This document shows positions 9,708-17,910 of a DNA stretch of 64,000 bases, one piece after another. The stretch covers positions 2,370,001-2,434,000 of the forward strand of contig NZ_MVAB01000001.1 in NCBI RefSeq assembly GCF_002026305.1, read 5' to 3'. Origin of the DNA: Vagococcus martis. Lineage in GTDB: Bacteria; Bacillota; Bacilli; Lactobacillales; Vagococcaceae. The notes below the pieces were generated by a model. The model saw only the letters and a list, made by a program, of their open reading frames with translations, did no database searches and was not told where the DNA came from. A program made the translations under genes and the position numbers. Each line of letters starts with the position of its first letter. The first letter of the stretch is position 1.

Positions 9708-10326
9708 TTTTTCTTAAACCAAAATTAACTTTGCTTTCTGTCCCTGATTTAATTCGTTTGATGTTATCTTTGTGACGTACAATAATAAATAACGTAATCG
9801 CCACAGCAAGTGTGGTTAATAACCAGTTTTGTTCTGCTAAAATAAATGGTGCATAAATTGGTAATAATATAGTAGAAATCGTAATAATAATGGCACTAAT
9901 CATACTAGATAAACTCACAGTACTCGTTAAAAATAAGAATAGAACAAACAGACTAGCTGAATAGATAAAAAATGTTGGTGAATAGGCTAATAACATCCCA
10001 GCACTTGTCGCGACAGCTTTGCCACCTTTGAAATGGCCAAATATTGGGAACGTATGTCCAAGAATAGCTGCAACACCAAACCACAATGGGTCAATTGATA
10101 AACCAAACCACATTGGTAAACAAGTTGCCACCGTTCCTTTAAGTATATCCATAAATAAAACGGCTGTTCCGGCACGTTTTCCCAGTACACGGAAAGTATT
10201 AGTCGTTCCAGTGTTACCACTACCAAACTCTCTAATATCTTTATGATAAAACATCTTGCCAATCCAAACTCCTGATTGTATCGAGCCTAACAAGTAGGCT
10301 AATATAAATAACGAAATAGTTTTCAC
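9694..10326 (-). CDS. plsY: Acyl-phosphate:glycerol-3-phosphate acyltransferase PlsY
   Basis: Membrane enzyme that transfers an acyl group from acyl-phosphate to glycerol-3-phosphate, the first committed phospholipid step. The family motifs are visible: GSGNTGTTNTFRVLGKRAG (about 36-54) and GHTFPIFGHFKGGKAVATS (about 90-108), with five to six hydrophobic segments. It has a GTG start with GGAGG upstream. Length 210 aa is normal. It is divergent from the CoA-binding gene. Confidence 0.96.
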   Translation of the reverse strand: MKTISLFILAYLLGSIQSGVWIGKMFYHKDIREFGSGNTGTTNTFRVLGKRAGTAVLFMDILKGTVATCLPMWFGLSIDPLWFGVAAILGHTFPIFGHFKGGKAVATSAGMLLAYSPTFFIYSASLFVLFLFLTSTVSLSSMISAIIITISTILLPIYAPFILAEQNWLLTTLAVAITLFIIVRHKDNIKRIKSGTESKVNFGLRKTKNR

Positions 10327-10457
10327 GTTGTATCCTCCTTAAAGTCAGTCATTATTTTACCATGAAATATACGAGTGAACAATTGAGAGAGGCACTTTAA
10401 AGGAAGTAAATAGCAAATTTTGTTATAATTGACGTATAAAATAGGGAGGTCATTATT

Positions 10458-10874
10458 ATGGCATATAAAGATTTAGGCGACAAAAAAGTAAAAGAGATTT
10501 TAACTAATGCAAAGACTATCGCAGTTGTTGGTCTAAGTGATAATCCTGAAAAAACAAGTTACCGCGTAGCAGAAGTGATGCAACATGCTGGATATAAGAT
10601 TATTCCAGTTAATCCAATGAAAGAGGGGAAAACAATTTTAGGTGAAAAAGTCTATCCTTCTATTGAATCAGTTGATCAACCAATTGATATTGTTGATGTC
10701 TTTAGACCAAGTTCAGCTTTAGTAGATGTCGCAAAAGATTTTTTAACATCAGATGCACCCGTTTTTTGGGCACAATTAGGGATCGAAAATGATGAAGCAG
10801 CTGACCTTTTATATGATAATGGTATAACAGATGTTATCATGAATCGGTGTATTAAAATCGAATTGCAAAAGTAA
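10458..10874 (+). CDS. CoA-binding domain protein (YccU-like)
   Basis: 138-aa Rossmann-fold protein of the CoA_binding_2 family. KTIAVVGLSDNPEKTSYRVAEVMQ near the N-terminus is the nucleotide-binding loop, and VNPMKEGKTILGEKVYPSI is the following family-typical segment. The cellular role of this family is unknown. GGGAGG precedes the ATG. The extended -10 TGTTATAAT (10421-10429) upstream is a plausible promoter. Confidence 0.9.
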   Translation: MAYKDLGDKKVKEILTNAKTIAVVGLSDNPEKTSYRVAEVMQHAGYKIIPVNPMKEGKTILGEKVYPSIESVDQPIDIVDVFRPSSALVDVAKDFLTSDAPVFWAQLGIENDEAADLLYDNGITDVIMNRCIKIELQK

Positions 10875-10876
10875 TC

Positions 10877-10905
10877 AACAAGTGCAAAATTGCACTTGTT
10901 TTTTT
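10877..10905 (+). terminator. Terminator after CoA-binding gene
   Basis: AACAAGTGCA / TGCACTTGTT perfect 10-bp stem (10877-10886, 10891-10900) with a 4-nt loop and T-run. Confidence 0.9.
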
Positions 10906-10982
10906 AATCTTCCTTTAACCGTAAATTTAGTGTAAAAAACAGGTAAAACATTCGTTTTTAAGACGAATTTTAATAAATGTAA

Positions 10983-11010
10983 TTGCTTTTATATTGTTAA
11001 ATGCTATAAT
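10983..11010 (+). promoter_or_regulatory. Promoter of the phosphonate-type ABC operon
   Basis: TTGCTT (10983-10988), 16-bp spacer, TATAAT (11005-11010) with an upstream TGC making an extended -10. It lies 48 bp before the binding-protein gene. Confidence 0.7.
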
Positions 11011-11058
11011 TTAAGAGTGTTCAAGTATATGAATACAGACGATTAAAAGGAGGAACAA

Positions 11059-12117
11059 GTGTTGTTTAAAAAAGTTTTGAAGTATACAGGTCTAGTTGCG
11101 TTGGTAGCAACATTAGGCGCATGTGGTAGCGATTCTGCTAAAGATAAAGGTAGCGAATCAAGTAAAGGTAAGGATGACAAAACAATTGAAACATTATCAG
11201 TTGGTTTTGTCCCATCAAGAGATCCAGAGGAAATTGTTTCAGCAACAGAACCTCTGAAAGAATTAATGCAAAAAGAGTTAAAAGAACAAGGATACGATGT
11301 TAAAAAAATCGATATCACTGTTGGAACTAACTTTGAAGCTGTTGGTGAGTCACTAGATTCAGGTACACTTGATATTGGTTTTATTCCAGGTGGTACATAT
11401 GTATTATATGATGAAGGGGCAGAACCTATCTTAACTGCAACACGTGCTGGATTATCAATCGACTCAGACGAAGCAAAAGTTTGGAATGAAAACAAACCAA
11501 CTGAGCCAACTGACAAACAAGTTGATTCTTACCGTGCATTAATGATTGCTGGACCATCTTCAAAAGGCCAAGCAGTTGCTGATAAAGTAAATAAAGGTGA
11601 AAAAGTATCATGGGATGATTTAAATAATCTTTCATGGAGTGTGATGAGTTCATCTTCTCCAGCTGGTTATATTTATCCAAGTCTATGGTTAAACGAAAAC
11701 TACGACAAAAAAATCACTGATTTAAAAAATATCGTTCAATCAGATTCTTACGGTAGTGCCTTTGCTCGTTTAGCTTCAGGTCAAGTTGATGTGGTATTAA
11801 CTTATGCTGATGCTCGTCGTGACAATGAAGAAAACTGGAAAAAAGAGTTTGGTCGCGATAAATCTATCTGGGATGAAACAAACGTTATTGGCGTAACACC
11901 AGCTATTTATAACGATACTATCTCAGTAAGTAAAAACTCAAAAACAATGACAGATGATTTGAAAAAAGCGTTACAAAAATCATTTATCAACATCGCTAAA
12001 ACAGATGAAGGTAAAAAAGTTATTGGAATTTACAGCCACGAAGGTTATGTAGAAGCAAATCCAAAAGACTATGATAACGAACGCAAAGCACAAAAATTAG
12101 TGCAAGATGCTAAATAA
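11059..12117 (+). CDS. phnD: PhnD-type ABC transporter substrate-binding lipoprotein
   Basis: Extracellular solute-binding protein of the phosphate/phosphite/phosphonate group. A lipoprotein signal peptide ends at the lipobox LGAC (about residues 20-23), followed by an S/K-rich linker and a PhnD fold starting LSVGFVPSRDPEEI; the GSYGSAFARLASGQVDVV-like lobe motif appears near 230. The GTG start is placed 6 bp after AAAGGAGG. It is followed by the cognate ATPase and two permeases. No C-P lyase genes are linked, so the ligand may be a phosphate ester or phosphite instead of a phosphonate; the following nucleotidase supports some nucleotide or phosphate link. Confidence 0.9.
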   Translation: MLFKKVLKYTGLVALVATLGACGSDSAKDKGSESSKGKDDKTIETLSVGFVPSRDPEEIVSATEPLKELMQKELKEQGYDVKKIDITVGTNFEAVGESLDSGTLDIGFIPGGTYVLYDEGAEPILTATRAGLSIDSDEAKVWNENKPTEPTDKQVDSYRALMIAGPSSKGQAVADKVNKGEKVSWDDLNNLSWSVMSSSSPAGYIYPSLWLNENYDKKITDLKNIVQSDSYGSAFARLASGQVDVVLTYADARRDNEENWKKEFGRDKSIWDETNVIGVTPAIYNDTISVSKNSKTMTDDLKKALQKSFINIAKTDEGKKVIGIYSHEGYVEANPKDYDNERKAQKLVQDAK

Positions 12118-12137
12118 ATACAAGAAAAACGAAACGT

Positions 12138-12178
12138 CAAACTGCGATCATCTCTTTTGATGATGGCAGTTTGTTTTT
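12138..12178 (+). terminator. Intra-operon attenuating terminator
   Basis: CAAACTGC (12138-12145) pairs with GCAGTTTG (12166-12173), extended inward by ATCATC / GATGAT with a single G-G mismatch, followed by TTTTT. It lies between the binding-protein gene and phnC and should let the binding protein be made in excess over the transporter. Confidence 0.75.
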
Positions 12179-12193
12179 AGAAAGGATTTTAAG

Positions 12194-12943
12194 ATGATAA
12201 AGTTTGATAATGTCCAAATGGTTTATCCAAATGGTTATGTGGGGTTAAAAGATATTAATTTAGAAATTGAACAAGGTGAGTTTGTGGCAATCATCGGACT
12301 ATCAGGAGCAGGTAAATCAACTTTGATTCGTTGTGTCAATCGTATGCATGACATTTCAAGTGGGACTCTGATGGTGAATGATACAAACGTTGGTAAAATA
12401 AAAGGGAAAGAAATTAGAGAATTTCGTCGTAAAATTGGGATGATTTTTCAATCATTTAATTTAATCACACGTGCGACTGTGTTAAAGAACGTCATGATTT
12501 CATCAGTTCCAGAGTTACCATGGTGGAGACGTGTATTTGGTATTTTCCCAGAAGACGTCAAAGTGACAGCACTAGAGGCTCTTGATAACGTTGGGATTTT
12601 AGACAAAGCATTTGTCAGAGTGGATCAACTATCTGGTGGGCAACAACAACGTGTGGCCTTAGCTAGAACACTAGCAAGTCATCCTGAAGTTATTTTAGCC
12701 GATGAACCAGTTGCCGCACTTGACCCTGTCACAGCGAAAACAGTTATGGATGATTTTAAACGTATCAACAAAGACTTAGATATTTCTGTATTGATTAATA
12801 TTCACCATGTTGATTTGGCATTAGAATATGCTGATCGAGTCATTGGGATTAAAGAAGGACAAATCGTCTACGATGGTCCATCAGAAGACGTGACGGAAGA
12901 AGTATTATCAACCATTTATGATGGGGATAAGAAAGGAGAGTAA
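12194..12943 (+). CDS. phnC: Phosphonate-type ABC transporter ATP-binding protein
   Basis: 249-aa ABC ATPase. Walker A GLSGAGKST (about 35), Q-loop GMIFQSFNL, signature LSGGQQQRVALA (about 145), Walker B VILADEPVAALDP and the switch HHVD. The PhnC-specific sequence around the ATPase core (SVPELPWWRRVFGIFP) supports the subfamily. It is preceded by AAAGGA and lies 2 bp before the first permease gene. Confidence 0.95.
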   Translation: MIKFDNVQMVYPNGYVGLKDINLEIEQGEFVAIIGLSGAGKSTLIRCVNRMHDISSGTLMVNDTNVGKIKGKEIREFRRKIGMIFQSFNLITRATVLKNVMISSVPELPWWRRVFGIFPEDVKVTALEALDNVGILDKAFVRVDQLSGGQQQRVALARTLASHPEVILADEPVAALDPVTAKTVMDDFKRINKDLDISVLINIHHVDLALEYADRVIGIKEGQIVYDGPSEDVTEEVLSTIYDGDKKGE

Positions 12944-12945
12944 TC

Positions 12946-13746
12946 ATGCGTAAAAAAACGATCACTTTGCCGAATGGAAAACAAGTCGTTCAAAAAGCAT
13001 CTTACACTCCGCTTATTGTGTTATTAGTTCTTATCTTTATGTATATTTCTATTCAAGTAACGCAGTTTAACTTCACGCAATTAATAACTCGTGGCGATCA
13101 GTTTTTTGTGATGCTAAAAGCTATGTTTCCACCTAAAATGGACTTTTTAAGTAAAGTATGGACACCACTTTTTGACACAATCAAAATGTCACTCTTAGGG
13201 TCACTTATTGGAGCAATTTTGGCTGTTCCATTTGCTATATTGGCTTCTAATAATATTGTAAAAAATCGCTTTGTTTCTTCTTTATTCAAACTGATTTTAA
13301 GTTTTTTAAGAACATTACCAACAATCGTTATCGCGTTAATCGCCACTTTCGTATTTGGTCTTGGAACAATGGCAGGAACTGTTGCTATTTTCATCTTTAC
13401 GATTTCATATGTAGGAAAGCTAACTTACGAACAAATCGAAGCACTGGATATGTCGACATTTGAAGCACTTGAATCGATGGGACTAACTCGTTTACAAGCC
13501 TTTCGTTATAGTGTGATTCCAGCTATTTTACCATCTTATCTATCGACTTCTTTGTTTAACTTCGAAGGAAACTTACGATATGCCTCAATTTTAGGGTATG
13601 TTGGAGCCGGTGGTTTAGGTATCTTGCTGAATGAACAGTTGGGTTGGCGTGACTATGGAAACGTTGGAACGATTCTAGTAGTATTAGTTATCTCTGTTGG
13701 AATCATCGAAACAATCAGCGAATTTTTCCGTAAAAAATTACAATAG
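12946..13746 (+). CDS. phnE: Phosphonate-type ABC transporter permease 1
   Basis: Integral membrane subunit with about six TM segments after a short cytoplasmic N-terminus. The binding-protein-dependent permease EAA loop is visible as EALESMGLTRLQAFRYSVIP (about 175-195), which docks onto PhnC. Length 266 aa is normal. It is tightly spaced with its neighbours (2 bp upstream, 15 bp downstream). Two consecutive PhnE genes indicate a heterodimeric channel. Confidence 0.93.
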   Translation: MRKKTITLPNGKQVVQKASYTPLIVLLVLIFMYISIQVTQFNFTQLITRGDQFFVMLKAMFPPKMDFLSKVWTPLFDTIKMSLLGSLIGAILAVPFAILASNNIVKNRFVSSLFKLILSFLRTLPTIVIALIATFVFGLGTMAGTVAIFIFTISYVGKLTYEQIEALDMSTFEALESMGLTRLQAFRYSVIPAILPSYLSTSLFNFEGNLRYASILGYVGAGGLGILLNEQLGWRDYGNVGTILVVLVISVGIIETISEFFRKKLQ

Positions 13747-13761
13747 AAAAGGAAGACATAT

Positions 13762-14571
13762 ATGAATGAACGTATTTTAACTGAATTAAACAAAGAACCA
13801 AATAAGACAAAGCAATACGTTATCTTAGTAGCTGTCTTGCTTGGGGCGTTTATCTGGTCGTTGTCAGCGTTAAATTTTAATGCGATGGACGAAGGTGGCG
13901 GAAAAATCGCTGCAAACATTCTTAAAGGAATTGTCCAACCAGACACAAATTTACTATTTAACGGCACGAAACAAGGTGTGCCTTACTTATTATTTGAAAC
14001 AATCTGTATTGCTTTTTTAGGAACGATTTTCGGGGCGATTTTATCCATCCCGATTGCCTTTTTAATGGCACCAAGTATCATGCCAAAACCAGTTTATCTA
14101 TTCATGAGAGCTTTTGTTGTCGTGCTTAGAACAATTCCAGCTTTAGTGTATGGGTTAATGTTTATCCGTGTAACGGGACCTGGTCCATTTGCCGGTGTTA
14201 TGACGATGTCTTTAACGTCAATAGGGATGGTTTCAAAACTGTATGTTGATGTGATTGAAGAAATTGATACAGGGATTTTAGAATCAATGGACTCTTTTGG
14301 CTGTACAACATTTGAAAAAATTCGTTTTGGTATTATTCCGCAGTTAATTGCAAACTTTACCTCAATAACAATTTACCGTTTTGATATGAACTTACGTGAC
14401 GCCACAATTTTAGGGTTAGTAGGAGCTGGAGGTATCGGTGCACCACTTATTTTCGCGATGAATTCATATCGTTGGCACCAAGTAGGGTCTATCTTAATTG
14501 GCTTAATCGTGTTAATCTTAATTGTCGAAGTGATATCAAATTATTTGAGAGGAAAATTAGTCAATGGATAA
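13762..14571 (+). CDS. phnE: Phosphonate-type ABC transporter permease 2
   Basis: Second PhnE-family membrane subunit (269 aa, about six TMs). The EAA loop reads ESMDSFGCTTFEKIRFGIIP (about 174-193), and the end carries the LVGAGGIGAPL segment shared with permease 1 (YVGAGGLGILL). Its last 8 bp overlap the start of the nucleotidase gene, tying that enzyme to the transporter transcript. Confidence 0.93.
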   Translation: MNERILTELNKEPNKTKQYVILVAVLLGAFIWSLSALNFNAMDEGGGKIAANILKGIVQPDTNLLFNGTKQGVPYLLFETICIAFLGTIFGAILSIPIAFLMAPSIMPKPVYLFMRAFVVVLRTIPALVYGLMFIRVTGPGPFAGVMTMSLTSIGMVSKLYVDVIEEIDTGILESMDSFGCTTFEKIRFGIIPQLIANFTSITIYRFDMNLRDATILGLVGAGGIGAPLIFAMNSYRWHQVGSILIGLIVLILIVEVISNYLRGKLVNG

Positions 14572-16108
14572 GATTACAATTCTTTCTACTAGTGATACAC
14601 ATGGTTATTTGTACCCGACAGATTTTCGTGCTATCAATCAAGATTTGCCTTTTGGACTATCCAAAGCTGTCACAGCTATTAAAAAAGAACAAGATGCAAA
14701 AGACAGTACTGTTGTACTAATCGACAATGGGGACTTTTTACAAGGCTCACCAATGAGTTACTATCTTTCAAAACAAAAGAATAGTAAACAAGTCGCTGAT
14801 ATGATGAATTCAGTTGACTATGATGTCGGCGTTCTTGGTAACCATGAGTTTAATTATGGGGTTGAGTACTTACTTGATACAGTGAGTCAACTGAACTACC
14901 CAATCGTTTGTGCCAATATTTTGAATGACAAAAATGAGCCACTAACAGGGCAAGCATATGTGATTTTAGAAAAAAATGGGTTAAAAATTGCCGTTCTAGG
15001 ACTGACAACACCTTATATTCCAAATTGGGAGCAACCTGAAACCATAAAAGGTCTGACCTTTTTATCTGCTCTTGATACAGCGAAGCAATACGTGCCGAAA
15101 CTTAAAGAGGAAGCAGATATTGTCATTGTGAGTTATCATGGCGGTTTTGAAAAAGATTTGCAGACTGGTGAAGCAACTGAAAACTTAACAGGGGAAAACG
15201 AAGGCTATGATATCGTGACCCAAGTTGAGGGGATTGATGCGTTTGTTACTGGGCATCAACACCGAGTGATTGCAGAAAAAGTAAATAACACACCTGTGAC
15301 TCAACCAGGCGACAAAGCCAAACATGTTGGGAAAATGACATTGATGGTAGATGAGCATAAACAAGTGACAGATTCAAAAGCTGAGCTATTATCTATGACT
15401 GACTATGTGGCTGATAAAGAAATCGTCGATAAGTTTAAACCAGTTTTAGATACTGTCGAAAATTGGTTGGATCAACCACTTGGACACATTGAAGGTGATA
15501 TGACGATTAATGATCCGATGAGTGTGCGAATTAATGGGCATGCCTATATCGAATTCATTCAAGACGTGCAGATGGATGCGACAGGCGTTGATATCTCTGG
15601 TACAGCATTGTTTGATAATGACAGTAAAGGATTCCAGTCTGATGTGACCATGCGTGATATCGTGACAAATTATATTTATCCGAATACTTTAGCTGTGTTA
15701 ACTGTTTCAGGGCAAGATTTGAAAGATGCACTTGAACAAAGTGCGGAGTATTTTGCTCTTAATGAGGATGACGAAATTGTCGTGAGTGACAAATTCTTAT
15801 ACCCGAAAACAGAGCATTACAACTATGATATGTATAGTGGTGTTGGCTATAAAGTTATCGTATCAAATCCTGTAGGGCAACGTGTTGTTGAACTGACTTA
15901 TAAAGGTAAGCCAGTTGAGATGACTGATGAACTTGACATCGTGATTAATCAATACCGCGCAGTTGGGGGCGGAAATTACGCGATGTTTGATGCGTCAAAA
16001 ATGATTAAAGAAGTGACAGTTGATATGACTGAACTTATTTCAAACTTTTTACAAGCCCATCCAAATTATGAAGCCAAAACAACGTTTGACTTTAAAGTAG
16101 AAAAATAA
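14564..16108 (+). CDS. Cytosolic bifunctional metallophosphatase / 5'-nucleotidase
   Basis: Two-domain nucleotidase: a calcineurin-like metallophosphatase (about 1-270) with STSDTHGYLYP, DNGDFLQG, GNHEFNYG and GHQHR metal-site motifs, then a 5'-nucleotidase C domain (about 320-510) with the substrate-site RAVGGGNYAMF. No signal peptide or anchor is present, unlike most 5'-nucleotidases, so it should act inside the cell. It overlaps the permease gene by 8 bp. The inference is that it dephosphorylates what the transporter brings in. It resembles the second catalytic module of the surface enzyme at 42195-46604. Confidence 0.92.
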   Translation: MDKITILSTSDTHGYLYPTDFRAINQDLPFGLSKAVTAIKKEQDAKDSTVVLIDNGDFLQGSPMSYYLSKQKNSKQVADMMNSVDYDVGVLGNHEFNYGVEYLLDTVSQLNYPIVCANILNDKNEPLTGQAYVILEKNGLKIAVLGLTTPYIPNWEQPETIKGLTFLSALDTAKQYVPKLKEEADIVIVSYHGGFEKDLQTGEATENLTGENEGYDIVTQVEGIDAFVTGHQHRVIAEKVNNTPVTQPGDKAKHVGKMTLMVDEHKQVTDSKAELLSMTDYVADKEIVDKFKPVLDTVENWLDQPLGHIEGDMTINDPMSVRINGHAYIEFIQDVQMDATGVDISGTALFDNDSKGFQSDVTMRDIVTNYIYPNTLAVLTVSGQDLKDALEQSAEYFALNEDDEIVVSDKFLYPKTEHYNYDMYSGVGYKVIVSNPVGQRVVELTYKGKPVEMTDELDIVINQYRAVGGGNYAMFDASKMIKEVTVDMTELISNFLQAHPNYEAKTTFDFKVEK

Positions 16109-16149
16109 AACCTAACCTTATCATTCTTAAAATTTTAATGATACATCTT

Positions 16150-16180
16150 TACCGGCTAGCTAACACTAGTCGGTATTTTT
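16150..16180 (+). terminator. Terminator of the ABC-nucleotidase operon
   Basis: TACCGGCTAG / CTAGTCGGTA (16150-16159, 16166-16175; one G-T pair) with a following T-run. Confidence 0.8.
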
Positions 16181-16197
16181 GCGTTAATCACTTATTT

Positions 16198-16238
16198 TTG
16201 ACACCTTTGTTAAATCTAGTTATACTTAATTTAACAAA
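16198..16238 (+). promoter_or_regulatory. mazEF promoter and probable autoregulatory operator
   Basis: TTGACA (16198-16203), 17-bp spacer and TATACT (16221-16226) form a near-consensus promoter. A perfect 10-bp inverted repeat, TTTGTTAAAT (16206-16215) and ATTTAACAAA (16229-16238), flanks the -10 box. This is where a MazE antitoxin dimer would be expected to bind for autorepression; the binding itself is inferred. Confidence 0.75.
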
Positions 16239-16257
16239 CCATTAGGAGATGAAAATC

Positions 16258-16491
16258 ATGGAAACAGTTGCTAGAAAAATAGGTAATTCTGTTGGCGCCA
16301 TCTTTCCTAAAGATATTTCGCCTGAAGTTGGCGAAACGTTTACTATTTCAAAAGTAGGCGATGCCTATATTTTGAAACCAAAAAAAGAAGACATTTTTAA
16401 ACATGCTGATGATTGGGCAGGATTTAGAGAATCAGTGACAGAAGAAGACACTGAATGGGATATCATGGCTTCTCAAGGAGACGAGCACTAG
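16258..16491 (+). CDS. mazE: MazE-type antitoxin (AbrB-fold)
   Basis: 77-aa antitoxin with an N-terminal AbrB/MazE swapped-hairpin DNA-binding region (VARKIGNSVGAIFPKDI) and an acidic C-terminal tail (HADDWAGFRES...EEDTEWD) that would wrap the toxin. The ATG at 16258 is chosen because AGGAG (16244-16248) lies 9 bp upstream; the in-frame ATG at 16249 directly follows that site. The stop codon abuts the toxin start. Confidence 0.88.
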   Translation: METVARKIGNSVGAIFPKDISPEVGETFTISKVGDAYILKPKKEDIFKHADDWAGFRESVTEEDTEWDIMASQGDEH

Positions 16492-16818
16492 ATGGATGCA
16501 CCGAAACAAAAAGATATTGTCTGGATGGATTTTGATCCGTCAAAAGGAAAAGAAATCAAAAAACGTCGTCCAGCCTTAGTTGTGAGTCGCGATGAGTTCA
16601 ATCGACATACTGGATTTTGTTTGGTGTGTCCCATCACATCAACAAACCGGGAATATTCGACTTACATCAGTATCAAACACCCGCAAAAAATTGAAGGTGA
16701 AGTGGTCGCACATCAATTACGCTCGATTGATTATACAACCAGAAATTTAGAGATTATTGAACAGTGTGATATGCTAACGTGGATTGAAGTAACGGAAGTC
16801 ATTGATATGTTTATATAA
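16492..16818 (+). CDS. mazF: MazF/PemK-type mRNA interferase toxin
   Basis: 108-aa endoribonuclease toxin of the PemK/MazF fold. Family motifs: KQKDIVWMDFDPSKGKEIKKRRPALVVS at the N-terminus, where the Arg of KRRPALVVS is the usual catalytic residue, and VCPITSTNREY in the middle; HQLRSIDYTTR follows. It directly abuts mazE without a gap, the classical antitoxin-first order. The cleavage sequence cannot be predicted. Confidence 0.92.
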   Translation: MDAPKQKDIVWMDFDPSKGKEIKKRRPALVVSRDEFNRHTGFCLVCPITSTNREYSTYISIKHPQKIEGEVVAHQLRSIDYTTRNLEIIEQCDMLTWIEVTEVIDMFI

Positions 16819-16831
16819 CTAATAGATAGAT

Positions 16832-16866
16832 AAAACTCTTAGACTGGTGCTAAGAGTTTTTATTTT
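16832..16866 (+). terminator. Terminator after mazF
   Basis: Perfect 11-bp stem AAAACTCTTAG / CTAAGAGTTTT (16832-16842, 16850-16860) with a T-rich tail. Confidence 0.9.
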
Positions 16867-16936
16867 GGGAAAATCAAGACAAGGAGTCAGTAACTAGGAT
16901 ATAATGAATGACGAAAAAAGAGGGTTAATATGACGA

Positions 16937-17185
16937 TTGATCGTTTTTTTTAAAGATGGAAAGCTGACGACAATTCCTCGAAAAACAAAAGATAAAACAT
17001 TATTATTTGAAAAAATAAGTGACCAATTTGAAGAGAACACAGATTACACTGAAAGAGAAATTAACGATATCTTAAAAAACTTTTACGATGATTCTGCGAT
17101 TTTAAGACGATTTTTAATAGATAATTGTTATTTGGTAAGATATGATTACGGGAGTACTTATCAGAAGAAAAGCAAAGAAGAATGA
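16937..17185 (+). pseudogene. DUF2087-type protein with frameshifted start
   Basis: The frame encodes FFKDGKLTTIPRKTKDK...FEENTDYTEREINDILKNFYDDSAILRRFLIDNCYLVR, the DUF2087 domain, usually found alone or fused to small regulators. The natural start should be the ATG at 16930, 5 bp after AGAGGG (16919-16924), reading MTIDRFF, but a run of eight T (16944-16951) puts that ATG one base out of frame and it stops at once. With seven T it would read MTIDRFFKDGKL. In the present sequence only the TTG at 16937 is in frame. It is therefore either a fresh pseudogene, a phase-variable gene or a sequencing artefact. Confidence 0.65.
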
Positions 17186-17312
17186 GTAGTAACAGTGATT
17201 TACGGACATGTAAACAATAGGATACATGTTGATATATCGGCAATGTCATCAAATGTAGACAGACAATTTATTATTTTATGATGTACTCTTAATTTTACTA
17301 GGAGGATTAAAA

Positions 17313-17903
17313 ATGAACTTTAGTAAGCAATTAAAAAAATATCGGGAGCTTTATGGCTTTTCTCAAGAAATCTTAGCAGAAAAAATTTATGTCACACGTC
17401 AAACAATCTCAAAATGGGAAAACGATAAAAGCTATCCTGATATTCATAACCTATTGGCTTTAAGTATACTTTTTGATATCACCCTAGATGAATTAGTCAA
17501 AGGGGACATGAGAATAATGAAAAATGTAGTAGAAAATGAGAAATTGGAAAAAAATACAAAAGGGATGCTAGTATTTATTATATTATTGCTAGTAATTGGT
17601 GTGCCTTTTGCAGTCGTTTATGATGGGATAAAAGCTTTAATTCCTTTTTTAATTTTCTCGATAGGTCTGATGTATTATGCGATAAAGATAGAAAAAGCGA
17701 AGAAGAAACACAATATCAAAACCTTTAGAGAAATTATTGCCTTTTCTGAAGGTGATACCACGTTAGAAGAGTTACAAAAAGCTCGTAGCACAAAAGACAA
17801 TATCAAAGAAAAAATCTTGGTAGTTGGCGCATTTTCAGTTGTTATAGTTATTTTAGCTATAGTTATTAAGTATCTCACGGTATTTATGATGAAATTTTTT
17901 TAG
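17313..17903 (+). CDS. XRE-family regulator with C-terminal membrane segments
   Basis: 196-aa protein: an N-terminal helix-turn-helix (about 4-60, LKKYRELYGFSQEILAEKIYVTRQTISKWENDKSYPD) followed by two adjacent hydrophobic helices (about 84-120) and another near the C-terminus (about 170-192). Such membrane-tethered HTH proteins are common in Firmicutes and often sense the envelope, but the target is unknown. AGGAGG lies 8 bp before the ATG. It stands alone after the DUF2087 gene. Confidence 0.85.
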   Translation: MNFSKQLKKYRELYGFSQEILAEKIYVTRQTISKWENDKSYPDIHNLLALSILFDITLDELVKGDMRIMKNVVENEKLEKNTKGMLVFIILLLVIGVPFAVVYDGIKALIPFLIFSIGLMYYAIKIEKAKKKHNIKTFREIIAFSEGDTTLEELQKARSTKDNIKEKILVVGAFSVVIVILAIVIKYLTVFMMKFF

Positions 17904-17910
17904 AGTATGT

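Noticed and set aside
10996-11058. Riboswitch before the phosphonate-type operon
   Set aside because: Only about 50 nt lie between the promoter and the gene, with no conserved structure.
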